A stretch of 64,000 nucleotides of DNA, taken from the NCBI RefSeq assembly GCF_000004075.3, contig NC_026655.2, positions 25,157,489 through 25,221,488 of the forward strand. Direction: 5' to 3'. Both the position numbers and the translations under genes were made by a program. The DNA comes from Cucumis sativus. Taxonomy: Eukaryota > Streptophyta > Magnoliopsida > Cucurbitales > Cucurbitaceae. Below, piece by piece: positions 26,889 to 38,275 of this stretch. Numbering within the stretch: position 1 is the stretch's first letter; every line of letters starts with the position of its first letter. The notes beneath the pieces were generated by a model. The model did not search any database. It was not told where the DNA came from and saw nothing but the letters and a program-made list of their open reading frames with translations.

Positions 26889-29691
26889 TGGAAAAAGAGG
26901 AAAAGGAAAAACGGAGGCGGAGGTGGAGGCAGAAGAAGAAGAAGAAACCCTAGAAAGGAAGAAAAGCAGGCATTCCTTTCGCCGGCTTCCGGAGAGAACA
27001 AAATGAGATCTCGAAAGGTTCCTTTAACCAGTGGAAGAGAGAAAAAAAAGGGGAAAAAGAAAAGAAATGAGAGTCGTTGAGATTATATAATGGGAAGAAG
27101 AGGGCAAGGCCGAGATTTGACCATTTAACAATTAATAAATAATAGTTACAATTACAATTATAATTATTATTGGTGAATTTTAATTAATAATAATAATAAT
27201 TAAAAGAGAGATAGAGAGAGGGAAGGAGAAAATGAAGGTTAAAACGAGAGACGAGGGAGAGACCGTTACATATGGTGGGTTTGTTGTATTTATAGTTAAC
27301 CCAACTTAGCTAATTATTAAAAGAATTTAATTAAAAATTTTAACGCTAATCAGCGTGTGAGTTCTCACGTGTCAATTGTAATAAAAAAGATGCCGCTTCT
27401 TTGATTCGAATCTCCTCTTCCTATTCATTTTTCCTTTTCCATGCTGTCGCTATTATTACAGCCTTTTTTTTCTTTTCATTTATTTATTCCTTTCTTTTCT
27501 TTCCCTAACTCTCCATTCCTTTTTTCCCTCTAAATTATCCAACCCATTTTTGGATTTTTCTTTTTTGTCCTTTTTTTTCTGAAAAAAGAAAAAGAAATCA
27601 CTTTTGTTATAACCATTAATTGGAATTTAAATTTAGAAACTAATTTGTTATTTTCAATTCAGAGTGGGAGAATCAAACTTAGATATTGTAGTTAATAGTA
27701 GAACATTATTGCAATAAATTATGGAATTTAATTTTGTGCAAATGCAATTAAGAAGAAGGTCATGCTAATTATTAATTACCGTTATTATATAATTACTTTT
27801 TTTAAAAAAAGTTCACTCAACTTCAATTTTCTTTCTTTCTTATTTAGATTCTATCAATAATTAATTTAATTGTGTAATATTTTGTTTTAATTTAGATGTC
27901 GAATCTTCTCCAACAATAATAATGATAATAATAATAGATATGTGTGTGTCCAAATTCACACCTAAGCAATTAATTAATTAATTAATCACATACAAATTTG
28001 CGTTGCGTGTCAACAAAATGACTCCACGTAATCACTTAAACTTTGTTATTTCTTGAAATGTCAAAATTCCCTGCGATTATGCTGTCATATGGATAATTGG
28101 TTATCTCAAACATACAAAATAACTAATTCTCATTTTCAAATGAGAATATGGATTATTACACAATTTTTTCTCTAATATTTTATTATAAAGTACTTTTTGC
28201 CTTCCAATCAATATATTCAAATTTCATATTTATATATATATAATTTCATTAATAAAAATTTATGAGAAATCTGAAAAGAGAGTATTTCAGATATAGAATG
28301 AGTTAAATATATAACTAATATTTTCTAAAAGTTGTAAATATAGTAAAATCTATCCAAATCAATAAAGAGTAAGAGTAGAATAAGAGTTATTGGTCTATAA
28401 TGAATAAACTTTGCTATATTTATAATTTTTTTAGAATATTGCTATATACTTAATTAGCATTTCCAAAATTGCTACTCATTGTTATATTTCTTAAAATTTA
28501 CTATATTATAAATATGTTCTATTAAAAAAGTGACTTTTGAAAAAAAGCAAAAGAAAAATCATGATAATGGAACATATATCACAATATTTTCTAAATTTAC
28601 AAATATAGCAAATTTAAACATGTGTCACCCAATTTAACTCTGATAGCCCTATGATTATCATCTCATAATCATCTAATATCACTAATTTTATCATATTCAC
28701 GACATAAAAAAAATCAAAGCCACGACTATTGAATTGGGCTTAGTTGAAAATATACATAATTTTTTGTGATATTAAAATTACTGAATTTGTTAACATAGGG
28801 TAATCTTGAAAGATCTAATTAATTAAGATAGGTTGTATAAATATTAAAACAAAAGTTGTTATTTATACCATGTGAGATTGAATTGCAATCAAAGTATAAT
28901 ATATATTTTTATAAAGTATTGATAGCCTTAATTGTAAATAGAATACAAGATTTGTATATAATTTATGCTTTTTTTAATGTGATTTGGGGTAGCTGTGACA
29001 TAGCATCCTTAGGTCCTTGTAAAGAATATTCTAAGATTCTACACTATTTAGTATTCAATTCATCAACTATTTCAACTTATTTTATTTGTTGTAATCTTTA
29101 TATCTAATTGAATTTAAAAAGATATTTTAGATAAAATAAAATTTAAAATATTATGACAGCATCTAAAGGTCCCAATAATTAGTAATTAAAACCAATTTTA
29201 GTATTTAAAGTTAATCTAAGCATAACTCAATGCATTAGACAAGTTCCACCGTTTAACTCTAAAAAGAGAAACAAACAAACAAAAAAAAAGCCGGTTATCA
29301 ATTGTTATGAATTACAACTTAGCATAGCAGAAGACTGAAGGACAACCTGTTTTTTTCTTAGGAAAAAAAAAAAACAAAAACAAAACTTCCCTCTCAATGA
29401 AGAAATTTGAAAAGAAAAACAGACTCATGGAACTTAAAATGGTTTCAAGTGAAAGGGTAATAAGAACAATACGCCTAGAAAAAGGCAAAAAGTTGGAGAT
29501 ACAGGAAGAGATGAGTTGTCTTATGGGCCATGTCTTGATTGTAGCTTCATTTGAAAACTTTGGCTAAGCCAATTCACATGGCTTTGACAACTCTGTTTCC
29601 TTTTATAGATGATTAACATGGGATGAACATGACATGTAATGTTGCACACAAAATCATGTAAAAATGAATTGATCTAACCTGTAATGAAGGT
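26889..29691. other. Intergenic region upstream of glucosylceramide synthase, 2.8 kb
   Basis: The first ~350 bases are GA-rich on the plus strand (CT-rich on the transcribed strand) and likely include the 5' UTR and core promoter of the synthase. An AAACCCTAG telo-box-like word lies at 26945-26953. The rest is AT-rich. One inverted-repeat element is listed at 28321-28436. A plus-strand frame of 83 codons at 28856-29107 has no recognisable similarity and is not called. Confidence 0.6.
28321..28436. repeat. Small inverted-repeat element, 'GCTATATTTGTAAA' family
   Basis: The left arm 'ctaaaagttgtaaatatag' and the right arm 'ctatatttataattttttt' are inverted copies flanking ~60 bases. The same arms occur at 55405-55516, and single arms are seen near 28590-28612. 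A non-autonomous MITE-like element is likely. Confidence 0.5.
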
Positions 29692-31281
29692 TTAAATAGA
29701 GGTTTCTAATGATTCATTTTTGTAACTGTTTCCAACTAAATGATGAACAAACACACCTGCTGCAACGCTGACGTTTAAGCTCTCAACAGCCATAAAGGAC
29801 CTAAACTCATCCACCGAGCGCCCATCTGTCGTTTCAATGTCATTTTCTGTATCAATTGTTACATCCACTGGAATATTCCCAGGGATTCTAACGAGTTGTG
29901 AGCAGGATCTCTCCACCAAGGGCCTCAAACCAGTGCCTTCACTGCCCAAAACTAGAATCGTTGGTGCACCGGGCAGTACCTCTTTCAAATCAATGGATTT
30001 TGAAGAAACCGATGCTCCAAGGACTCTCCAACCATTTTCGGCCGAGGATGTTAAGAACTGCATCATGTTCTTACAGTATCTAAGCTCCATTAACTCAAGT
30101 GAACCAGCACTTGCTTTACTAACCACACCACTTAATGGAGCTGAATTTTTTGCACACAAAACAACTCCCGATGCGCCAAAGAAATAAGCAGATCTTATTA
30201 TTGCCCCCAAGTTCTGTGGGTCAGTAACTTCGTCCAAAGCCAACCAAAGTGAGCCCTTGTCATCTTCAAGTGAGACAGGATCCAATTCTTTTATTTTTAC
30301 CATCTCCAAGGGAGAAGCATCTAACACAAGACCTTGATGAGGGCGGTTATCAGAAATCATATTGAGATCGTGCTTCGATATTTCCTTGATAGTTAATGCA
30401 TTCTTTTCAGCCAACTTAAGAACTTTCTCAAACCCTTTCTTGTCCTTCTTCTTCTTATTGTTATTGTTCAAGTCAATCCCTTCTTGCACATACAATGCAT
30501 AGAACTCTCTTCTTCCAGCTGACAAAGCAGCCAAAACTGGTCCAACACCATAAACCCCTTCACCAATCATTTTAGGTAAAGTGGATTCAGAAGCTTCCTT
30601 CCATGTTTTTCTGCCCCAACTTTCTTGTTTATTCCACCTCTGAAACTCAGGTCTCTCAGTTGCACCTCTTTCATCCACCATTCCTCTAAATCTACTTTTA
30701 ATCTTATCCCATCTAGGGTCTGCAATGGCTTCTGTTTCTTCATCTTCCACTTCTTCATAACTTCCCCTCCTTTCGATATCATCATCTTTTTGCTCTTCAT
30801 TGTCCATTCTTGTCCTCCTACTTTCTCTTTTTTCATCTGCTAACTCAATACTTCGTCTAGCAAATTTCTCAGCAGAGACCTCCCAAGTCGATCGATTAGC
30901 ACTTCCAATTGGTTCTTTGCCATATCTCTTTTCCGGTTCATCCCGAGACGACCTATTGCCGTTCTTTCCAAATCTCTTTGACTTAAAATCTGATTCCTTC
31001 CAAGGCGATCGGTCCCCTCTCTTCTTTGTAGTAGATTTATCCAACCATTTTGCCTTCTCAACACTGCTAGCTGCAGCTAACCAAGGAAGCTTATTCCCAG
31101 ATAACACTCCTTCGTCCTTAAGACGATAGGAACTCGAAAAACATCGAGATTTATTCAAGGACACAGATCTCAAAGAACTCCCAACGCTCAAAGGCAGTGA
31201 GTTCAATTGGGGGCTTACTAAATCCCTAATTTCTGGAAAACAATGGCGACCACGAATTGAAAGCTTCACAAAGTTAGCCAT
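29692..31281 (-). CDS. SpoU/TrmH family 2'-O-ribose RNA methyltransferase, probably organellar
   Basis: Intronless, 529 aa. The open frame extends upstream without an ATG, so the first ATG at 31281 (MANFVKLSIRGR) is taken. Residues 1-50 are basic and Ser/Leu-rich, a likely mitochondrial or plastid presequence. Residues ~60-230 are a charged, low-complexity region. Then a SpoU substrate-binding domain (GEGVYGVGPVLAALSAGRREFYALY) and an SPOUT fold: DEVTDPQNLGAIIRSA, LVLGSEGTGLRPLVERSC and VESLNVSVAAGVFVHHL, the three S-adenosylmethionine/catalytic motifs. Known: MRM1-like enzymes methylate a guanosine ribose in the large mitochondrial rRNA. A bacterial RlmB-like role is the alternative. Odd: about 30 acidic residues lie between the IPG and VESLNVS halves of motif 3. 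It lies 2.8 kb from the glucosylceramide synthase gene on the same strand and is divergent from TIM17. Confidence 0.93.
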   Translation of the reverse strand: MANFVKLSIRGRHCFPEIRDLVSPQLNSLPLSVGSSLRSVSLNKSRCFSSSYRLKDEGVLSGNKLPWLAAASSVEKAKWLDKSTTKKRGDRSPWKESDFKSKRFGKNGNRSSRDEPEKRYGKEPIGSANRSTWEVSAEKFARRSIELADEKRESRRTRMDNEEQKDDDIERRGSYEEVEDEETEAIADPRWDKIKSRFRGMVDERGATERPEFQRWNKQESWGRKTWKEASESTLPKMIGEGVYGVGPVLAALSAGRREFYALYVQEGIDLNNNNKKKKDKKGFEKVLKLAEKNALTIKEISKHDLNMISDNRPHQGLVLDASPLEMVKIKELDPVSLEDDKGSLWLALDEVTDPQNLGAIIRSAYFFGASGVVLCAKNSAPLSGVVSKASAGSLELMELRYCKNMMQFLTSSAENGWRVLGASVSSKSIDLKEVLPGAPTILVLGSEGTGLRPLVERSCSQLVRIPGNIPVDVTIDTENDIETTDGRSVDEFRSFMAVESLNVSVAAGVFVHHLVGNSYKNESLETSI

Positions 31282-32339
31282 AGAGAGATTAATGTGAAAG
31301 CTTGAAAATGACCCAGATGAGGAAAATGTGCAAGTGAGCAAACTAGGGTTTATTGGGGGTTTTGGAGATGACCCTGTATGTAAAATTTGTGGAAGTTTGA
31401 GGAAGTAAATGATTTGTAGAATCTAGACCCCGAATAAACTCTCATGGGTATGAAGAAACGCGCGTCTCTGTTAAAGAAACAGCGACATTGAATGAAAACA
31501 ACAATTCTAGAAGTTTACCATAGTTACGAGCTTAATTTGAAAGCATAAACCCATGATTTCTGTAGAAGAAAGACAAATATTGAAATGCAAGAGTTGTAAA
31601 ATGAAAGGTGAATACCTTATCTCCGGTTAAATGATCGCCGAATGTCCGCCGTCGCACAGTTTCGAGATGAAATTCAACCGTGGGTTGATAGGGTTGAGGC
31701 AAGAGACTGAGAAATGGAGAAGGATGATGATATACTCAACGACGCCGTTTCGAGTTTCAAAATATACTTTTCTTTTCGTTGTAGATATTGATATTTGTTG
31801 ATGTGTGATTAACGCTGTATGTTACCTATTTTCAGAAAAAGAATCCTCAACGAGAGTGTGGTGTTTGGCTTTAACATATTCCAAAACTTAAGTTATTATC
31901 AAATATGGTTGATAGTCGAGTTAGAGAACGTTGTATTCTTTCTTATGAAAGCCTTATTTGTTTCAGTGTTGCATGTGTTAACTTGACTTACCATTACTTT
32001 AAGGCAAAACAAAGAAACATTTATAGATGAATCTTTTATTTTCTTATTTTGTGAGATATGAATTTTGGAGTATGGATGTCTATTGAGTTTAATAGGTGAG
32101 TTTAGAGATGTAAACAAAATTAAAGGGTAAAATTTGGAAATTTGTATAAATTAGGGACTAAAATCAAAATTAGAGTAAAAATAACAAATGCGCCGACGCC
32201 GACTATAATTAATGTTAAAGTCGGGTCTAACCCGAAACCTTCTATTAACCAAAGCGAAAGGAAACCTATTTCCCATTTTCGGCCGACTTTGTAAACCTCC
32301 GCCCACAGAAAGCGCAAAAACCTTCCGATCAAACCTTCC
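31282..32339. other. Divergent intergenic region, SpoU methyltransferase / TIM17
   Basis: It is 1058 bases long with start codons pointing outward on both sides, so both promoters and 5' UTRs lie here. A TATA-like 'tataaatt' lies about 190 bases before the TIM17 ATG. No coding sequence is seen. Confidence 0.6.
31344..31351 (-). promoter_or_regulatory. Telo-box-like motif upstream of the SpoU methyltransferase
   Basis: AAACCCTA on the minus strand, about 65 bases before the start codon at 31281. Known: telo-boxes (AAACCCTAA) are frequent near the start of plant genes for translation and ribosome biogenesis. One base differs from the full consensus at the end. Confidence 0.4.
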
Positions 32340-33020
32340 ATGGGAACGCCTGAGACTTCTCGAGAGCCTTGTCCAGATCGGATCCTCGACGACATTGGTG
32401 GCGCTTTCGGTATGGGCGCTGTCGGTGGCTCCGCCTTCCATTTTCTCAAAGGCATCTACAGTTCTCCTAAAGGCTCTCGTCTTCTTGGTGGTTCTCAAGC
32501 CGTCCGAATGAACGCTCCTCGTATTGGCGGTAGCTTTGCCGTTTGGGGTGGCTTGTTCTCCACTTTTGATTGCTCCATGGTCTACCTCCGTCAGAAGGAA
32601 GATCCATGGAACTCGATCATAGCCGGTGCTGCTACTGGCGGCTTCCTCCAGATGCGTCAGGGCGTCGGCGCTTCCGCCCGTTCGGCTTTGTTTGGCGGTG
32701 TTTTGCTGGCTTTGATCGAGGGAGCCGGGATCATGCTTAATAAGGTTCTTAGTCAACCGCAGAACGCTCCTATTATGATCGACGATGCCGGTGCTATGGC
32801 AGGCGTCCCTGGTTATCCTATGGATCAGATTCCGGGACTAACGCCACCGGGAACTTCGTCGGGAAGTCCGGGATCTTCAGATGCAGGTTCAGGGTCATGG
32901 TTCGGAGGATTGTTTGGTGGGGGACAGAAAAAGGATTCAGAGGCAAATCGTGGGGACGGGGAAACGAAGATTTTGGAGAGCTTTGATTCACCGCCGGTGC
33001 CAAATTTCGAGTTCAAGTAA
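32340..33020 (+). CDS. TIM17: Mitochondrial import inner membrane translocase subunit TIM17
   Basis: Channel-forming core subunit of the TIM23 complex, which moves presequence proteins across the mitochondrial inner membrane. Intronless, 226 aa, from ATG 32340 to TAA. Residues ~10-135 form the Tim17/22/23 domain with four membrane helices: CPDRILDDIGGAFGMGAVGG, RIGGSFAVWGGLFSTFDCSM, AGAATGGFLQMRQG and SALFGGVLLALIEGAG. The Gly-rich packing motifs and the acidic YLRQKEDPWNSI loop are conserved. The C-terminal ~80 residues are a plant-type extension rich in Pro, Gly and Ser (PGTSSGSPGSSDAGSGSW, then FGGLFGGGQKK), like Arabidopsis TIM17-2. The codon usage is more GC-rich than the surrounding AT-rich DNA. 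It is divergent from the SpoU gene. The identification is secure; which TIM17 paralogue is not. Confidence 0.97.
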   Translation: MGTPETSREPCPDRILDDIGGAFGMGAVGGSAFHFLKGIYSSPKGSRLLGGSQAVRMNAPRIGGSFAVWGGLFSTFDCSMVYLRQKEDPWNSIIAGAATGGFLQMRQGVGASARSALFGGVLLALIEGAGIMLNKVLSQPQNAPIMIDDAGAMAGVPGYPMDQIPGLTPPGTSSGSPGSSDAGSGSWFGGLFGGGQKKDSEANRGDGETKILESFDSPPVPNFEFK

Positions 33021-35206
33021 ATATTCTTTATTCTAAGATTTTGATTTGTTTAGGGAAAGTGAAGTTAGAATTGGAATTTTATGATTCATCCTGACTTAAA
33101 ATTGCAATGGGCGAAGTGTTCTTTCATTGTTTGTTGTTCTGAAAGAGTTATCTGTAACAATAAGAGATTGTAGAACACAATATTCAATCAATTGAGAAAC
33201 ATCATTTTTAACAATTTAACTGGGAAAACAACAAGAAACCTAGTTTTAGAATTTCTTGAAACATCTTTGAATTCAAACACTCTCTAATGTAGCTTAACGA
33301 ATTCATTGAATCCTCTAATGGTATTAGAATGTGGGGGGGTTGAGTTGGATATAAGATGGGAGTCCTAGAGTGTATGTAATTCCTACTGTTAAGGTGCGCA
33401 CACACAGTTATTTAACGATGAACACTAACACTAGTTGAACACATACTGTATGTGATCTAGCACAATAGAACACTTGTTGCATAGACCTAAAAAAAGACAA
33501 CTTTTGAATGTATTAAAGCTTAGAAATGCATCAAAATTTATTAAAAAAAACAAAGAAAAAACATTCTTTTTCTCTCTGGTAAATACTGAGGAAAACCCAA
33601 CCATGGGCAGTGTTAGTAGGGCCATCTGGGTGTACTTAGAGGGTTGGGTGTGGAGTACTACTATGGAATGTACCAAGTATTGTTTTCACTCCCATTTCTT
33701 ACCGATGGTGTTTTAGCTTGTTAGACTATTTCACGTCTACTAATAATTAATATTATGGAACATGCTTGAGCTTTGGCATTTGCCATTTGCCATTTGGTGT
33801 TTAAACTTCAAGCCCCTTTGAGGGCAATCCACACTTAGTTTCTAAAATCAAGTTCAAGTTTTGAAAACTAAACAATCATACATACATGCATGTCAATGGT
33901 CATTTCTTAGATCATGAAGAAACTATTAATATTTTTTTATACTAATTAGAAACTAACATATCATATCTTAGATGAGACCAAAAGGATGCTTGTGCGACTA
34001 TAAATTAGCCGAAGCACAAGCTCAAAGGGGTAAGTGCAAGACCAATAAAAGCTTAAATTTAATAAGTCAGTCCTTAGCTAAATAGAATCAAGTCAGAATT
34101 CTATAAATAGACGAGCTCTTTTTCATCTTGGAATGGTAGAGATTGGATAACGAGAAAGAAGTGATGAACAATGAATTGAAAGAATTTCTAAACATGTGAG
34201 GATCAAAAACCCCCTTGAAGAACAAAATGATACATTAAGATTAGAGACCTTTCAAATTGAGAAAAAATATTCTTCAAAAAATCATTTTTATGAAAAGCTA
34301 TTTGTTATGGTTGTCGAACATAGTTTTTTTTTTTTCAAATACTCACTCGAAGGCATATTTATGCGAATTAAAACGAACTAGAATATTTATTAAACATAAT
34401 AAAATTTTATATTTTATTAATAATAAAAGTTATATAGAAGACGGGGAGAAAGACTTTTCTTTTGGAGAAACTAAACGGAATAGACTTCAAAAGAAAAATT
34501 ATTTTAAAGTGAAGTGAAAGGGAAAGGTAATAAATTTCTTGGGTTTGCTTTTCAATTTTGAGCAAGTTCTGTTGACTGATTGCCAACCTTGACTTTTCAA
34601 ACTATCTTATTAAATATTTTTGTTTGCTACCGGTACAACTTTAGTAAGTCTGAAGCTTAAGTTTAAGGCATGATACCATAATTATTAATACTAAAAATTG
34701 CTTTTCCTTATAATTATTTCGATTGAATTTGTTTTACTCATTAGTTTAAGTTTTATTTTTTGCAATCAATTTTAACCTTGTCAAATTTTCATCAGACGAT
34801 GTGATTGATTTTAATATATGTCTACATCAACAATTGAAGCCATGTTACGTATTTTGCTATCAATGTTAGTCTAGCTTAATTGTTCAATCGTGACAATGTG
34901 ATGTTAATATATGTGGATATCAATATTTCAGTATAACACGATTGAAACAGTGTAACATGTCCATCAGTAGGGAAAAAACAGACCATAAAACAAAAGTTTA
35001 GAAATCAAGAGGTGGGGAAGTAGATTTCTCTTTCTCTAGAAGGATAGAAAGTAGAGGTTGGGATAATGAATCCAACACAAGTTTTGTAGAGTACTTTTCT
35101 CCCTTTTCACATGAAGAAGAATTAGTCAAATTAGTAATAACAACTCAAAATATAGTAAATGCTTTCTTGCACCGCCATAGCCAAATACCTTCTTCATCCT
35201 CTCCAC
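33021..35206. other. Intergenic region between TIM17 and the truncated receptor copy
   Basis: The proximal part is the TIM17 3' UTR. The middle is AT-rich without recognisable genes. From about 34500 to the start of the truncated receptor the DNA is similar to the region upstream of the full-length receptor (see the repeat entries), so it belongs to the duplicated block. Confidence 0.6.
34754..34958. repeat. Two-copy tandem repeat upstream of the truncated receptor
   Basis: Two diverged ~100-bp units (about 34754-34847 and 34848-34958) share 'attttgc.atcaat.tta', 'gatgtga', 'ttaatatatgt' and 'ttgaa.c..tgt'. The same pair is present at 41821-42034 upstream of the full-length paralogue. Confidence 0.65.
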
Positions 35207-36274
35207 ATGATGACGTCTCTTTCTTTTCTCTTTTTTCTGAAACCCATTTCCTTCTTCTTCTTCCTCCTCTGTTTCCACCATGTCAATTCCCAGCTCTACC
35301 AACAAGAACACTCTGTTTTACTCCGATTGAACCACTTCTGGCAAAACCAAGCTCCCATCAGCCATTGGCTCACCTCCAACGCTTCTCATTGTTCATGGAC
35401 GGAGGTTCAATGCACCAACAACTCCGTCACTGGTCTGATTTTCTCTTCCTACAATTTGAACGGAACTATCCCCTCTTTCATTTGCGACCTCAAAAATCTC
35501 ACCCACCTTAATCTTCACTTCAATTTCATCACCGGTACCTTCCCCACCACTCTTTACCATTGTTCCAACCTCAATCACCTCGACCTCTCGCACAATTTAC
35601 TCGCCGGGTCAATTCCAGACGACATCGACCGCTTGTCTCGCCTCGAGCATCTCAATCTCGGTGCAAACAGGTTCTCCGGCGAAATTCCGGTATCGATTTC
35701 TCGGTTGTCGGAACTTAAACAACTCCATCTTTATGTTAATAAATTTAATGGGACATACCCATCTGAAATCCGAAAGTTGTTGAATCTGGAAGAATTGTTA
35801 ATAGCTTACAATTCAAATCTCCAACCGGCTGAATTGCCTTCCGGTTTATCGAAGTTGAAGAAGCTGAGGTATTTATGGATGACAGATTCCAATTTAATCG
35901 GTGAAATTCCTGAATGGATCGGTAAACTGAGGGATCTTGTGATATTGGATTTGTCGAGGAACAACTTGACTGGGAAAGTCCCCCACAGTTTGTCTAAGTT
36001 GAAGAAACTCAGAATTGTGTATCTGTTCAAGAACAATCTCACCGGAGAAATTCCTGAATGGATTGAATCCGAAAACATCACCGAATACGACCTGTCGGAA
36101 AATAATTTGACCGGTGGAATTCCAGTAAGCATGAGCCGTATTCCGGCATTATCAAACGTTAGATTGTTTAGTTATATGATCCTTCAAGGTTTTCAATTTA
36201 CTGCCAATAAAACCACCGGAAATATGTGCTCCGGCGGTAAATTGATACAACCCGAAGTTCGAATTACAGAATGA
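35207..36274 (+). pseudogene. Truncated LRR receptor kinase copy (HSL3-like ectodomain only)
   Basis: Open frame of 355 codons from the ATG homologous to that of the paralogue at 42607. Signal peptide (FFLKPISFFFFLLCFHHVNS) followed by the N-terminal LRR cap (QLYQQEHSVLLRLNHFW, HCSWTEVQC) and about eleven LRRs, very close to the paralogue. Compared with it, this copy lacks one LRR (~72 bp near 36125), ~39 bp near 36170 and ~12 bp near 36225, all multiples of three. Similarity stops at about 36262, where a TGA closes the frame. The transmembrane segment and kinase are absent, and none is found before 41 kb. It may be a decaying tandem duplicate, or a gene for a short secreted LRR protein. The frame is intact, so 'pseudogene' is an inference from the missing domains. 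Confidence 0.8.
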
Positions 36275-37738
36275 TATTTGTACCGAAAAAATAATGTATC
36301 ATGCGAAGAAATTATGTAAAGGTAAAGAAAGAAAAGTTTGACAATAAGAAATTATATTTGTTTTTGTGCTTATTCTGATCTTCTTGGCTACTACCAAAGT
36401 GATTGCAAACATGAGCTTGCTTGCTGCCCCTAATGGCTTTGGTTGGTAACTCTTTCTTTATTAGTTGTATCATACAAAAATAGTCATTAAATTTTGAGAT
36501 CATAGGTTACAATAATCAAAATCTGGAGACAAACAAAGTTTAACTAAATTTTAAAGGTATTTGTATAAGTTAAGGGGTTGCTTGACCCATTAAGTAGAGT
36601 CGATAAATTTGAAGAAGTCAATATGTTGGAGTCAACTATTATATGAATAAAATTAGAAAATATTAGGCTTAGTGAATTAGTGTTTGCAACTAAGACACAA
36701 CTCTCTTTACTTTTAGCACATAAATTGATAACAAATATCATCTTTTTATGTATATGGAAATGAAAATATGTATATCAATATCATTGATGAAGGTAGAACT
36801 AAGAAGTGTTCCATTAATTAGTAATGGTTATGAGAATATAGTTTACCAAACATGTAACAATATTGTAACAATTGTTATAATTAGAAATGAAAGTAGTAAA
36901 TATATTATGAGGGATAGAGCTATCAAAATGTAATAGATACTCTATATATATATTGAAATTGAATCGTAGATAACTAATAGTCTCCAAAACTTTAAAGATT
37001 ATCAAATTTACAAATTATTCATTTGTGGGATATAGTTATAGATAATAACAAATAATCTTGCAATCATTATAGGGATGTGTGGAGATGAAAACCAATCCGT
37101 TGTTTGAAATTGAATGAAAAATGATCTTATATTTGTGTCTAACATCTTTTGAAACATCTAGGAGCTTTCATGTTTTATGCTCTATACTTTACATTCTATA
37201 CTTGTTATGCCATATACTATATGGATCCCTACTACTTGACGCTCAAAGAACGATAAAAGCAATCAAAGAAGCAAAGAAAAAAACAGGAAAACGAAGCATT
37301 TAGGGGTATGGTGGTAATTTTACATATGATATATAGTAACATAAATAAATAAATAAGTGAAAGAGACCAAAAAGTCCCTGCGAGTGATGACCCAAAAAAG
37401 TCATCCTTTTGTTTTTCTTTCTCTCTTTTTGGAAATTAAAGAAGAAAAAATCCACCTTTGCAATTATTATGAAGTGTGAACCCTAAATTCTAACAATATA
37501 AAAACCCTTCTTTAGGTCCAAAATTCCAATTCAAGAGTAGACTGGTTTACTTTTCAATAATGCTTCAACATTATGATAAAATAGTTTGAGGTTATGGTTT
37601 GTTCGACCTCATACTTTATGCTTTTTAATAAATAAACAACAATCCAAAACCAAGAGCGTAAGGGCAACGTACACAAAAGGTTGTCAAAAATGACATCACA
37701 CCTAAGTGTCAAATTTTAAGAAACAAGTGTGTGTGCGC

Positions 37739-37919
37739 GTGGGTGTGTCGAGGTCGGTTGGGATCGGTTTTAAAAAGTTTTAAATTGAGAATTAGATACA
37801 ACCGATCCTTACTCATTGATGTTGAGGTCGATTCGACATTTTACTGAACTGACTATGATTGGTTTAAAGTCAGTTTTGTAAAAAAAATCGACTTCGATCG
37901 ATCGATGATCACCCCTAGT
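37739..37919. repeat. Inverted-repeat element with GGGTGT...ACCCCTA ends
   Basis: It opens with 'gggtgtgtcgaggtcggt' and closes with 'cgatgatcacccctag', with 'gatcggt' and 'accgatc' words inverted inside. The ends resemble those of elements at 55801-56272 and 57528-57661. Non-coding and MITE-like. Confidence 0.45.
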
Positions 37920-37989
37920 TTTACTATCGAGAACATACTCTATTTGGTGGCTTACATTGTTTTTGTTTTTGCTTTATAGGTTGAAAAAC

Positions 37990-38275
37990 ATTTTTGGTTC
38001 TCAAAGTTTTATAAAACTAATATTTAAGTCTTCGAATGGTAGCTATTAATGATTTACTCCATGTAATTTTAAATTTATAACACATTAGACTCAAAATTTT
38101 GATTGATTTTTATGAACACTTTTTTTTATTAAAACCTACAAAATTTTCACGATAGACACAATCAATTACAAATTTAAAACTGCAAAGACTAAATTGTCAC
38201 TTATTAAAGGTTAGAAACTAAACTGTTACAGATTTGAAAGTGAGCATAAACTAAATCAGATATAGATTTGGTACC
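37990..38275. repeat. Foldback element, ~285 bp
   Basis: The left arm around 38045-38095 ('gatttactccatgtaatttt', then 'aaatttataacacattagac') matches the reverse complement of the right arm around 38155-38205 ('acaatcaattacaaattta', then 'aactgcaaagactaaattgt'). Non-coding. Confidence 0.55.

Noticed and set aside
28856-29107. 83-codon plus-strand frame
   Set aside because: Aromatic and Ile-rich, as AT-rich DNA gives by chance; no motif, no family similarity, no splice partner seen.
29837-30187. Plus-strand frame of 116 codons inside the SpoU methyltransferase gene
   Set aside because: Antisense shadow of a clear conserved coding sequence.
32151-32756. 201-codon minus-strand frame opposite TIM17
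   Set aside because: It is the antisense shadow of TIM17 and its 5' region, rich in Arg/Ser as expected from the complement, with no family similarity.
33474-33716. 80-codon plus-strand frame near TIM17
   Set aside because: No similarity, no plausible promoter or splice context; likely chance.
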